NCBI GenBank assembly: GCA_903822115.1
Contig: CAIJNU010000119.1
Location: 1 to 6,296 of the forward strand
DNA length: 6,296 nucleotides
Reading direction: 5' to 3'
From: an uncultured Candidatus Peregrinibacteria bacterium
GTDB lineage: Bacteria > Patescibacteriota > Gracilibacteria > Peribacterales > Peribacteraceae
A program made the translations under genes and the position numbers. Shown here one piece after another: positions 1-5,594 of the stretch (positions within the stretch are counted from its first letter, which is position 1; each line of letters starts with the position of its first letter). The notes beneath the pieces were generated by a model that was not told where the DNA came from, did no database searches, and saw nothing but the letters and a program-made list of their open reading frames with translations.

Positions 1-200
1 AGTCGAAAGAGGAGATGCTGCAGGCGCTGGAGATTTGTGCGCTCCGTTGAAACTTCCCCCATTGCAAGCACAACGCCGATTGCGGCATTGAGTTCATCCA
101 CCGTCCCGACCGCATGGAAGCGTCCGTCGGACTTGGGAAGGCGACTGCCATCGGCAAGTCCCGTTTCTCCCCTGTCGCCCTTCTTCGTCACGATACTCAT
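1..200 (-). CDS. pduO: PduO-type ATP:cob(I)alamin adenosyltransferase, N-terminal part (cut by window edge)
   Basis: Only the first 66 codons are in the window; the gene continues past the left edge. The visible protein starts MSIVTKKGDRGETGLADG. This carries the TKxGDxGxT phosphate-binding signature (residues 5-13) that opens PduO/MmaB-type adenosyltransferases, followed by the family's GTVDELNAAIG helix (about residues 33-43) and an LQRLQHLLF segment (about 57-65). In this family the enzyme transfers the adenosyl group of ATP to cob(I)alamin, making adenosylcobalamin in the cytoplasm. The start lies 21 bases downstream of the hsp20 stop on the same strand, so co-transcription is possible. 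A TAGAAT box sits 6 bases before the ATG and no Shine-Dalgarno sequence is seen, so the gene may also have its own promoter. Start choice is firm because the signature begins at residue 5. Most of the catalytic helical bundle is outside the window, so completeness cannot be judged. Confidence 0.88.
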   Translation of the reverse strand, partial: MSIVTKKGDRGETGLADGSRLPKSDGRFHAVGTVDELNAAIGVVLAMGEVSTERTNLQRLQHLLFR

Positions 201-206
201 GGCCGT

Positions 207-212
207 ATTCTA
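207..212 (-). promoter_or_regulatory. Possible -10 box (TAGAAT) for the adenosyltransferase gene
   Basis: Read on the minus strand, TAGAAT lies 6 bases before the ATG at 200, inside the 21-base gap after hsp20. There is no recognisable -35 and no extended TGn. Transcription starting there would give an essentially leaderless mRNA. It is weak alone, but it fits the spacing seen at the other genes of this window. The gene could equally be read through from hsp20. Confidence 0.35.
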
Positions 213-221
213 CCCGATACT

Positions 222-662
222 TCACCCCTCGTTGATCTTCACGATCTTCACCTTCTCCTCCTTCTGCACCAAAATCTTCAGGATGCACTCTTTGTTGAAG
301 GTCGCGCGCACCTTCCGCGGATCGATGACGAACGGGAGCGTGACGGACCGAGAGAAGGGACCGAAGAAGCACTCTCTCAGGTAATACTGATCATCCGGCA
401 CCGCATCGGTCTGCTTGCGAAATCCACGAATGGTCAACACATTGTCATTCACTTCGATATCGAGATCGGAGAGACGTACACCTGCAATCGGCGCCTTGAT
501 GATGTAATAATCTTCCTGCTCATAGATATCCACCGCGACTTTTCCCACTTCCGACGGCTGCTTCTTCTTCCTCTCCTCGTGCAAAAGCTCCCCATCATCG
601 GAGGGATCATTCGTCCCATTACCAAGCGCGCTGAAGATTCCGTGGAATGGAGACGTTCCCAT
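222..662 (-). CDS. Small heat-shock protein, Hsp20/alpha-crystallin family
   Basis: A 146-residue protein of normal Hsp20 length. Small heat-shock proteins form cytoplasmic oligomers that hold unfolding proteins, without ATP, for refolding by DnaK/DnaJ. A polar N-terminal arm (1-40) is followed by the alpha-crystallin domain (about 41-135). This has the typical VDIYEQEDYYIIKAPIAG strand pair, the NDNVLTIRGFRK segment and a REC-FFGPFSRSVTLP block (about 96-110). The tail (138-146) contains V-K-I triplets that could serve as the I-x-I/V anchor. In the usual A-x4-G-x-L signature near the end of the domain, the glycine is replaced by cysteine (C126 in ATFNKECIL), which is unusual. The start at 662 follows an AGGA with 4-base spacing, and a TGCTACGAT extended -10 lies 8 bases upstream, so the leader would be almost absent. 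The gene diverges from a small XRE regulator and is followed by the adenosyltransferase gene. Confidence 0.95.
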   Translation of the reverse strand: MGTSPFHGIFSALGNGTNDPSDDGELLHEERKKKQPSEVGKVAVDIYEQEDYYIIKAPIAGVRLSDLDIEVNDNVLTIRGFRKQTDAVPDDQYYLRECFFGPFSRSVTLPFVIDPRKVRATFNKECILKILVQKEEKVKIVKINEG

Positions 663-670
663 GGCGTCCT

Positions 671-700
671 ATCGTAGCAAAAATGCAATCTTCACCGCAA
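671..700 (-). promoter_or_regulatory. Probable hsp20 promoter (extended -10, weak -35)
   Basis: On the minus strand TACGAT (671-676) is preceded by TGC, giving an extended -10. TTGCGG (695-700) is a 3-of-6 match to a -35 with an 18-base spacer. The -10 ends 8 bases before the hsp20 ATG, so the transcript would begin at or within a few bases of the start codon. The inverted repeat at 688-707 overlaps the -35. No CIRCE element (TTAGCACTC-N9-GAGTGCTAA) is present. Confidence 0.5.
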
Positions 701-707
701 AGAAGAT
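688..707. promoter_or_regulatory. Inverted repeat ATCTTC-N8-GAAGAT, possible operator
   Basis: Perfect 6-base arms (688-693 and 702-707) are separated by 8 bases and cover the weak -35 of hsp20. The position suits a repressor site, and the divergent XRE regulator is the obvious candidate to bind it. Arms this short can arise by chance, and the linkage is inference. Confidence 0.25.
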
Positions 708-766
708 CCATTGTCACGAATGTCAGTTTCTGCTCTTGGCCGTTTGCTTTCTCAAAAAAATCGGTC

Positions 767-794
767 TTGCCCACATGCAATCCATCAGTACAAT
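767..794 (+). promoter_or_regulatory. Candidate promoter for the XRE regulator gene
   Basis: TTGCCC (767-772, 4 of 6 match to the -35 consensus) and TACAAT (789-794, 5 of 6 match to the -10) are separated by 16 bases on the plus strand. Transcription would start near 801, about 50 bases before the ATG at 854. Unlike the other genes in the window, this would leave a real leader, which contains the TCATC-T-GATGA palindrome (809-819). Confidence 0.45.
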
Positions 795-808
795 GCGGCG
801 GTGACTCC

Positions 809-819
809 TCATCTGATGA
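809..819. promoter_or_regulatory. Short palindrome TCATC-T-GATGA in the XRE leader, possible autoregulatory site
   Basis: A perfect 5-base inverted repeat around one central base lies just downstream of the predicted transcription start. Small XRE repressors often bind near their own promoters. The element is short and its sequence does not match the other inverted repeat (688-707), so support is weak. Confidence 0.18.
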
Positions 820-853
820 TGTGGAGTCGTTCCTGATCCCCTCCCTTCGCCCT

Positions 854-1078
854 ATGCCGTCCGTCATCCTCAAGAACGCTATCCGCCGACTCCGTTTCGA
901 GAGGAATATGACGCAAGAAGAGTTGGCGCTGCGCACGGGAGTGAGCCGCCAGACTATCATGTCGATCGAGCGCGGCCGCACGAATCCGTCCGTCCTCCTC
1001 GCCTATAAGATCGCCTCCGCCCTCGCCGTGCCGCTCACGGAAGTCTTCTCGATGGAAGGCAAACTGGCACCCGTCTGA
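854..1078 (+). CDS. Small XRE/Cro-C1 family transcriptional regulator
   Basis: A 74-residue protein that is almost only a helix-turn-helix domain. ILKNAIRRLRFERNMTQEELALRTGVSRQTIMSIERGRTNPS (about 5-46) gives the first four helices, with recognition helix SRQTIMSIERG. A fifth helix follows (KIASALAVPLTEVFSME, about 52-68). This matches the short cytoplasmic HTH_3 proteins of the YgzD/YozG kind, which bind DNA as dimers and have no ligand domain. The target is unknown. The closest candidate is the divergent hsp20 gene, whose promoter carries an inverted repeat. The ATG at 854 gives the usual family length. An in-frame GTG at 821 would add 11 residues, and neither start has a Shine-Dalgarno sequence. 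The last 25 codons overlap the antisense end of recJ by 76 bases, although the C-terminal helix still looks normal. Confidence 0.88.
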   Translation: MPSVILKNAIRRLRFERNMTQEELALRTGVSRQTIMSIERGRTNPSVLLAYKIASALAVPLTEVFSMEGKLAPV

Positions 1079-2712
1079 ACCGGAATGCGCAGGTCTTCGA
1101 CGATGAGCTGAGGTTTTTGCGTGCCGTTCCACGCGTCGATGGATAGACGGCAGACGACGTCGACGACCGCGGGGATGCGCTCGAAGACGGATCCGAGTCC
1201 AAAGCCCACCAACTTGAGAGAGTTGGTCGTGCCCTGCAGGTGTGCGAATTCTCGGCCGACTCTCTTGAGAGCGGAAAGTTGCACGGCTGGGAGTAGAAAG
1301 CGCGGCTCCCTATTCCCTTCCCCGAACGGCTCGAGCTGATTCAGTGCGGTACAGAGTGAGAGTGAGATGTGTGTGGGATCGAGGATGCCGTCGATCGCCA
1401 GCGTGGGAATGAGACGCTCCTGCGTGAGACGCTCCTGCGCATGCGCCTGCAGACGATCGGCGAGCTGCGGGAACTGAGAGAGATGGAACGTGCACCCCGC
1501 TGCGGCGCTGTGACCGCCGAATGTGAGGAGGAGATCCGAGCAGGATCGGATCGCATCCGTGACATCATACCCCGGGATGCTGCGCAGCGAGGCGGTGCAA
1601 AGCTCTCCGTGAATGTGCGCAACGAGGCTCGGCTTGCTGTGTGTTTCGGACAATTTCCCCGCGACGAGGCCGACGACGCCGGCGGGATAATCCCTTGATG
1701 CCAAGCAGAGAAAAGTTCTGTCGCTCTGCGCGGCCTCCTTCCCGACGCGCGCGAGGATGCTGCGCACGCTGTCTTGCCGCAGCGTATTGAAATGCTCGAG
1801 AAGTGTAAGGGATTCGAGGTCTCCGCGAAGCGCACGCAGCGCGATCATCGGATCATCCATTCTGCCGGCGGCATTGAGGCGCGGCGCAATACGAAATGCG
1901 ATATCTCTGCTCGTGAGCGCTTCGGCAATCCCCGATGCGCGGAGGAGAGCGTGAATCGGTCCGCTGCCAAGCGTACTCATTGCCTCGATGCCGGCACGTA
2001 CGAGCGCGCGATTGCTCCCCTGCAACTTCACGAGATCCGCAACGGTGCCGATCGCCGCCAGCGCGAGATCTTCTGCCCGCCCTTCCCACGACGTCGATTC
2101 CGTCGCTTCGAGCCACGACACAAATCCGAATGTCACGCCTGCGGCGGCCAGAGCGATGCCCGGAGAAGAGGCGAGAGCGGGATGAAGAATGGCAATTGCT
2201 TCCGGGAGCTGGTCCGGCAGACGGTGATGATCGAGAACAATGACATCGATCCCATGACTCTTCGCCGCCGCGATTTCCTCATGTGCGACGATACCGGTAT
2301 CGAGCAGGTAGAGGAGCGTTACGCCCGCAGCTTTGAAATCATCAACCTGCGAAAGACGCAATCCGTACCCCTCCTTCACGCGCTGTGGCAGACGCAGCAT
2401 CGGCTGCAATCCCCGCCTCTCGAATGCGCGCGAAAGCTGACACACCGACGTGATGCCATCGCAATCAAAATCTCCGAAGAGCGCGACGCGTTCGCGCTTG
2501 GCCACCGCCCTCTGCGTGCGCTCGATCGCCTTCGTCATGTCCCGCGGCACGCTGCCGAGCGCGACGAAAGGAAGACTTCCTTCTTCGGTGAGAACGCGAT
2601 GATGCTGAAAGTGCGAGAGGAGGGACGAACCGAAGTCTCTCTGCGTATCAAAAAGCTCGCGAAAATCCTCTTCAATGATCCACCGCTTGCCCGTGAGCGA
2701 GACATTCTCCAT
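1003..2712 (-). CDS. recJ: Single-stranded-DNA-specific exonuclease RecJ
   Basis: A 569-residue protein of usual RecJ length. RecJ degrades single-stranded DNA 5' to 3' in RecF-pathway recombination, mismatch repair and base-excision repair, using metal ions held by the DHH phosphoesterase core. Visible motifs (numbered from the chosen start) are GDFDCDG (80-86, motif I), LDTG (137-140; VDNG is common), DHH (161-163), GTVADLV (222-228), APRLNAAGR (276-284), and the DHHA1 nucleic-acid-binding motif GGHSAAAG (399-406). These are followed by the OB-fold region with LEPFGEGNREP (about 460-470). The catalytic residues appear intact. An in-frame GTG at 2754 would add 14 residues. I prefer the ATG at 2710-2712 because the family's N-terminal pattern (KRWIIEEDFRELF) follows directly and a TGCTACCGT box lies 7 bases upstream. 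The last ~25 residues run past the usual end and overlap the XRE gene antisense. A 15-base tandem duplication lies at 1411-1440. Confidence 0.96.
   Translation of the reverse strand: MENVSLTGKRWIIEEDFRELFDTQRDFGSSLLSHFQHHRVLTEEGSLPFVALGSVPRDMTKAIERTQRAVAKRERVALFGDFDCDGITSVCQLSRAFERRGLQPMLRLPQRVKEGYGLRLSQVDDFKAAGVTLLYLLDTGIVAHEEIAAAKSHGIDVIVLDHHRLPDQLPEAIAILHPALASSPGIALAAAGVTFGFVSWLEATESTSWEGRAEDLALAAIGTVADLVKLQGSNRALVRAGIEAMSTLGSGPIHALLRASGIAEALTSRDIAFRIAPRLNAAGRMDDPMIALRALRGDLESLTLLEHFNTLRQDSVRSILARVGKEAAQSDRTFLCLASRDYPAGVVGLVAGKLSETHSKPSLVAHIHGELCTASLRSIPGYDVTDAIRSCSDLLLTFGGHSAAAGCTFHLSQFPQLADRLQAHAQERLTQERLIPTLAIDGILDPTHISLSLCTALNQLEPFGEGNREPRFLLPAVQLSALKRVGREFAHLQGTTNSLKLVGFGLGSVFERIPAVVDVVCRLSIDAWNGTQKPQLIVEDLRIPVQTGASLPSIEKTSVSGTARAEAIL
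1411..1440. repeat. 15-base tandem duplication inside recJ
   Basis: Two adjacent copies of a 15-base unit beginning GAGACGCTCC (1411-1425 and 1426-1440) differ only at their last base. The unit is in frame and encodes the repeated residues QERL-T/I in a linker between the DHHA1 domain and the OB-fold region of RecJ. It looks like a recent slippage or duplication that preserved the reading frame. Confidence 0.85.
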
Positions 2713-2719
2713 GACCGCT

Positions 2720-2728
2720 ACGGTAGCA
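2720..2728 (-). promoter_or_regulatory. Probable recJ extended -10 (TGC-TACCGT)
   Basis: On the minus strand TACCGT (2720-2725) is preceded by TGC and ends 7 bases before the ATG at 2712. There is no clear -35 at the expected distance. It falls inside the alternative GTG-initiated reading frame, so if used it rules that longer start out. Confidence 0.42.
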
Positions 2729-2829
2729 GAATTTCGGGATGTGTCTCTTCCCACACTTCCCGTTCGGCTCCAAACGTTCTGAGAGCGCCTTCCAGAGGAA
2801 AGGAAGACGTTCTGCTGCGAAGCGGATCC

Positions 2830-3360
2830 TCAGAAGGACATGCCGCGCATCTTCCTCTTCCACGCCACGTACGCCGTCACGCCGACCGCGAGAGCGATGG
2901 CACAGAATGCTGCGTCTTCACCCGGACCACTCGAAGCCAAAGGCTGCGATCCGGAAGGAGGAGGTTGCGGCGACTGCATTGATTGCAAATGACTCTGCGC
3001 TTCGATCCTTTTCAGGAGACGCACCGTCTGCGGATCGAGGTTGGAATTCCCCATATCCTGCGGCGCCCAATAATTCGACTGATCGCCCTGATGGCCACGA
3101 TCACTCGGAGGAACCGAGGAAGATGAGGAAGACGCGACAGCCGCTCGGGCAGCGGCCGCTTGAGAGGACGCGGCGGATTGGCGCGCGGCGGCGTCGGCTT
3201 CCGCCTGCCACTCAGCCCTTCTCGGGTTGATAGGAAGGGCGACACCGACCGGACCGTAGTACTGACTCTGTCCCTGGAGGAACATCTCTTCAGGTGTCAG
3301 GTACGCGAGAGTGGGCGCTCCTGGCGAATGGAGGAAGAAGAGGGTGAGAAGGGTAAGCAT
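2830..3360 (-). CDS. Small membrane protein with N-terminal signal-like and C-terminal transmembrane segments
   Basis: I do not recognise this 176-residue protein. It opens with a hydrophobic signal-like stretch (MLTLLTLFFLHSPGAPTLAY, 1-20). An Ala/Gln/Ser-rich region follows that could form a helix or coiled coil (about 48-77), then a serine run (78-82). A polar Pro/Ser/Gln-rich segment comes next (83-148). One strongly hydrophobic helix (about 150-167, CAIALAVGVTAYVAW) is followed by the basic KRKMRGMSF tail. The topology suggests an exported domain held to the membrane by its C-terminus, resembling a cell-surface anchor but without an LPXTG motif. The ATG at 3360 lies 5 bases after the TAA of the upstream calcium-loop protein gene, so the two are almost surely co-transcribed and perhaps translationally coupled. 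The reading frame stays open 90 codons further upstream, but that stretch lies within the neighbouring gene. The shared serine runs and tight spacing suggest a joint surface role, which is inference. Confidence 0.75.
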   Translation of the reverse strand: MLTLLTLFFLHSPGAPTLAYLTPEEMFLQGQSQYYGPVGVALPINPRRAEWQAEADAAARQSAASSQAAAARAAVASSSSSSVPPSDRGHQGDQSNYWAPQDMGNSNLDPQTVRLLKRIEAQSHLQSMQSPQPPPSGSQPLASSGPGEDAAFCAIALAVGVTAYVAWKRKMRGMSF

Positions 3361-3365
3361 AACGC

Positions 3366-4442
3366 TTAGTGGGAAGAGGACGAGGAAGAGGAAAAGGGAT
3401 ACTGCTGCTGAAGGATCTGCTGATAGTACTTCGCACCGTCGGAGATGCCGTCTCCCGCAGTCGACCACAGTGTGGGGTCGGTCTCCCCGGAATCCACCTT
3501 GCCATTGAGATTCTTGTCCTCGCCGCCCCATCGATCCGTCGAAACGCAGCGGAAACGGCCGTTCATGGAACCATCCTGAAGCATGTTGCAGAATTGTCCC
3601 GACCGATCCATCTGGCACCAGCCGTCGCACAGTCCATCGCTGTCGCTATCGGCCTTCGTCGGATCGGTGTCGCCCTGCTGCATGTGCTCGTGGCCGTGCA
3701 CTTCGACGCCATCGGGAATCCCGTCGCCGTCCGTATCGGGGTTGAGAGGATCGCTATGGAAATTGAAGACTTCAACGCCATCCTTGATACCATCTGCGTC
3801 CGTGTCGGGATTGTTCGGATCCGCCCCGAACTTCTTCTCGAGTGAATTGTTGAGACCGTCCATATCGCTGTCGACACCGATATCGAGATTGTCCGCTGTC
3901 ATGAGGTAGCACGTATCGCCGCCATGGAACGTATCGAGCGCATGATGGAGAAGTCCGTTGCGATTTCCGGTCTGCGCGTCGCGCTGCAGATCCGCCGCAG
4001 TCGGGAGATTGATAATGGAGTACACCGGCGCCCCCTGCGGAGTCAGCTCGTTCCTCACCGCACGTTCCGCTTCCGAAAAGAAGAGATTACCGGGGAGTCC
4101 CACCGTATTCGGGGGGCGTCCGGTGTTGCCGGGATCCGCAAAGCAGTATCCCCAGTAGCGCACCTTGTCCCCGCGCATCCCGAGGAGATCATCGCGATAC
4201 GTATCGGGCATCGAGATCAAAAGGTGGAAAACGATGTTCGTATCCTTCATCGCCACCACGCCACGCTCCATGTCTTGCGCGGAGAAAACCGTCCACGGAT
4301 ACGTCGGTGCTCTGTTGAGGAGCATCGCGCTGACCGAGTCGCCTTTTCCGAATCGCAAGAACGTCCCGCCGATGAGTGCCACCACAGCAAGGAGGAAGAG
4401 AATTTGGTGCCGTTTTTGTGTGGATGTTCTGTGTGTGAACAT
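3366..4442 (-). CDS. Membrane-anchored protein with thrombospondin type-3-like calcium-binding loops
   Basis: A 358-residue protein. A basic N-terminus is followed by one hydrophobic helix (about 13-30, ILFLLAVVALIGGTFL), consistent with a membrane anchor or signal. Residues 35-185 form a domain I do not recognise, containing C100 and C178. Residues 190-278 hold consecutive acidic loops of the DxDxDGxxD type: DSDMDGLNN, DTDADGIKDG, DTDGDGIPDG and DSDSDGLCDG. These are typical of thrombospondin type-3/EF-hand-like calcium-binding repeats. Two further degenerate loops follow (DKNLNGKVDSGE about 309-320 and AGDGISDG about 329-336). Four cysteines (272, 276, 285, 299) could form disulfides outside the cell. 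The tail is glutamine-rich and ends in seven serines and a histidine. It is the first gene of a two-gene unit with the small membrane protein. A perfect TATAAT lies 8 bases before the ATG. A cell-surface structural or adhesion role is inferred, not shown. Confidence 0.85.
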   Translation of the reverse strand: MFTHRTSTQKRHQILFLLAVVALIGGTFLRFGKGDSVSAMLLNRAPTYPWTVFSAQDMERGVVAMKDTNIVFHLLISMPDTYRDDLLGMRGDKVRYWGYCFADPGNTGRPPNTVGLPGNLFFSEAERAVRNELTPQGAPVYSIINLPTAADLQRDAQTGNRNGLLHHALDTFHGGDTCYLMTADNLDIGVDSDMDGLNNSLEKKFGADPNNPDTDADGIKDGVEVFNFHSDPLNPDTDGDGIPDGVEVHGHEHMQQGDTDPTKADSDSDGLCDGWCQMDRSGQFCNMLQDGSMNGRFRCVSTDRWGGEDKNLNGKVDSGETDPTLWSTAGDGISDGAKYYQQILQQQYPFSSSSSSSH

Positions 4443-4450
4443 ATCGTAGT

Positions 4451-4459
4451 ATTATACCA
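4451..4459 (-). promoter_or_regulatory. Strong extended -10 (TGG-TATAAT) of the surface-protein unit
   Basis: On the minus strand a perfect TATAAT (4451-4456) is preceded by TGG, the best -10 in the window. It ends 8 bases before the ATG at 4442, too close to leave a leader with a ribosome binding site. No good -35 is seen, which is common with extended -10 promoters. It lies in the 63-base divergent region shared with dnaJ. Confidence 0.6.
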
Positions 4460-4478
4460 AATTTTGTCCTTCGTTCCC

Positions 4479-4498
4479 AGAGGTGTTTTCGCTATGCT
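4479..4498 (+). promoter_or_regulatory. dnaJ start region: competing -10 box (TATGCT) and Shine-Dalgarno-like AGAGGTG
   Basis: TATGCT (4493-4498, preceded by CGC) ends 7 bases before the ATG at 4506 and would give a leaderless mRNA starting MAKDYYEIL. AGAGGTG (4479-4485) is a good Shine-Dalgarno sequence 8 bases before an in-frame ATG at 4494, giving MLKPMAKDYY. The two readings exclude each other, since TATGCT contains the ATG at 4494. The -10 reading matches the other genes here; the second is the only strong Shine-Dalgarno in the window. Confidence 0.4.
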
Positions 4499-4505
4499 GA
4501 AGCCA

Positions 4506-5594
4506 ATGGCGAAGGATTACTATGAGATTCTCGGCATCCAAAGAGGGGCATCCGCGGAGGACATCAAGAAGGCCTACCGCAAGCTCTCCAAGGAACACCA
4601 CCCCGATAAGCACAAAGGGGACGCTTCGGCCGAGCGCCGATTCAAGGAAGTGAACCAGGCGTACGAAGTTCTGAGCAATCCCCAGAAGAAACAAATGTAC
4701 GATCAGTTCGGGGAGGCGGGAGGCGCTTCCGGCGCGGGGCAGGGAGGATCAGGCGGATTCCAGGGATTCGATTTTTCCAATATGGGGCAGGGCGGCTTCG
4801 GGGATCTCGGCGATCTCTTCGAGGGATTCTTCGGTGGAGGCGGAAGAGGACGCGCCACGCGGCAGGAAGGACGTGATCTCGAAACGGAACTCACGATCGA
4901 TTTCATGGACGCCGTCACGGGCGCGAAACGGGAAGTCGGCATCCGCACCCTGTCGACATGCGATCACTGTGATGGATCGGGCGCGGAGCGTGGCTCGGCC
5001 GTGAAGACGTGCGCGGAATGTTCGGGGACGGGACAGGTGACGCGCTCGGCGCAATCCATCTTCGGTACCGTGCAGCAGAGAACGATTTGCGGAACCTGCC
5101 GCGGCTCGGGGAAAATCCCGGAGAAGAAGTGTTCGAAATGCGACGGCGAGGGACGCGTGTCGGTTTCGAAGAAGGTCACGGCCAATATTCCGGCCGGCAT
5201 CAGCGACGGACAGTCACTGAAATTGCAGGGACAGGGTGAGGCGGGACGCAGGGGCACTGCCGCCGGAGATCTGTACATTCGCATCCACGTTCGCAGCGAT
5301 CCGCGCTTCGAACGCGAGGGCGACGCGATACACTGCACCGTCGAAATCCCCGCGCTCGATGCGATCCTCGGAACGACTCTTTCGGTTCCTACCGTCCACG
5401 GGGACGTGTCTCTGAAAATCCCAGAGGGCACGCAACCCAATCAGGTGTTCCGCATCAAGGGGAAAGGTATGCCCATCCTCTCGACGAGTCGCAGCGGCGA
5501 TCACTACGTCACGGTGCAGGTGAAAGTTCCGACGAGGTTGAGTAAGCAAGAAAGGAAGATATTGGAAGAATGGAAGAGGGAGAGTGATAAGTGA
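4506..5594 (+). CDS. dnaJ: Chaperone DnaJ (type I Hsp40)
   Basis: A complete 362-residue DnaJ. The J domain (1-69) carries the HPD tripeptide (32-34) that stimulates DnaK ATPase, and the YRKLSKEHHPD and NQAYEVLSNP blocks are typical. A Gly/Phe-rich linker (70-113) follows. The zinc-binding cysteine-rich region has all four CxxCxGxG repeats: CDHCDGSG (152-159), CAECSGTG (169-176), CGTCRGSG (195-202) and CSKCDGEG (209-216). The C-terminal substrate-binding domains run to about 345, including DLYIRIHV and IKGKGMP. It acts in the cytoplasm, delivering unfolded proteins to DnaK. No dnaK or grpE is adjacent, so it stands as a single gene here, divergent from the surface-protein unit and convergent with the KH-R3H gene. 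The ATG at 4506 is chosen on the family start; an in-frame ATG at 4494 would add MLKP. Its TGA stop lies inside the first arm of the repeat at 5591-5652. Confidence 0.97.
   Translation: MAKDYYEILGIQRGASAEDIKKAYRKLSKEHHPDKHKGDASAERRFKEVNQAYEVLSNPQKKQMYDQFGEAGGASGAGQGGSGGFQGFDFSNMGQGGFGDLGDLFEGFFGGGGRGRATRQEGRDLETELTIDFMDAVTGAKREVGIRTLSTCDHCDGSGAERGSAVKTCAECSGTGQVTRSAQSIFGTVQQRTICGTCRGSGKIPEKKCSKCDGEGRVSVSKKVTANIPAGISDGQSLKLQGQGEAGRRGTAAGDLYIRIHVRSDPRFEREGDAIHCTVEIPALDAILGTTLSVPTVHGDVSLKIPEGTQPNQVFRIKGKGMPILSTSRSGDHYVTVQVKVPTRLSKQERKILEEWKRESDK

Noticed and set aside
114..677. Open frame of 187 codons on the plus strand
   Set aside because: It is antisense to the adenosyltransferase and hsp20 genes, both of which have clear family signatures.
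2713..2754. GTG start adding 14 residues to RecJ
   Set aside because: The extra residues are polar, lack family similarity, have no good ribosome binding site and contain the TGCTACCGT box.
2755..2829. Terminator between the small membrane protein gene and recJ
   Set aside because: Only a 5-base stem (CTTCC/GGAAG) without a T-run is present, too weak to call.
1774..2982. Long open frame of 402 codons on the plus strand
   Set aside because: It is antisense to recJ, whose motifs are unmistakable, and continues into the neighbouring membrane protein gene. The predicted protein is Arg/His-rich without any recognisable domain, as expected for a GC-rich shadow frame.
3361..3630. Longer version of the small membrane protein with 90 more N-terminal residues
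   Set aside because: It would lie inside the 3' part of the calcium-loop protein gene in another frame, and the signal-like segment would become internal. The ATG at 3360 fits tight operon spacing.
3924..4505. 194-residue N-terminal extension of the dnaJ reading frame
   Set aside because: It is the antisense of the calcium-loop protein gene, crosses that gene's promoter and shows no family features. The J domain begins in the usual way at the ATG at 4506.
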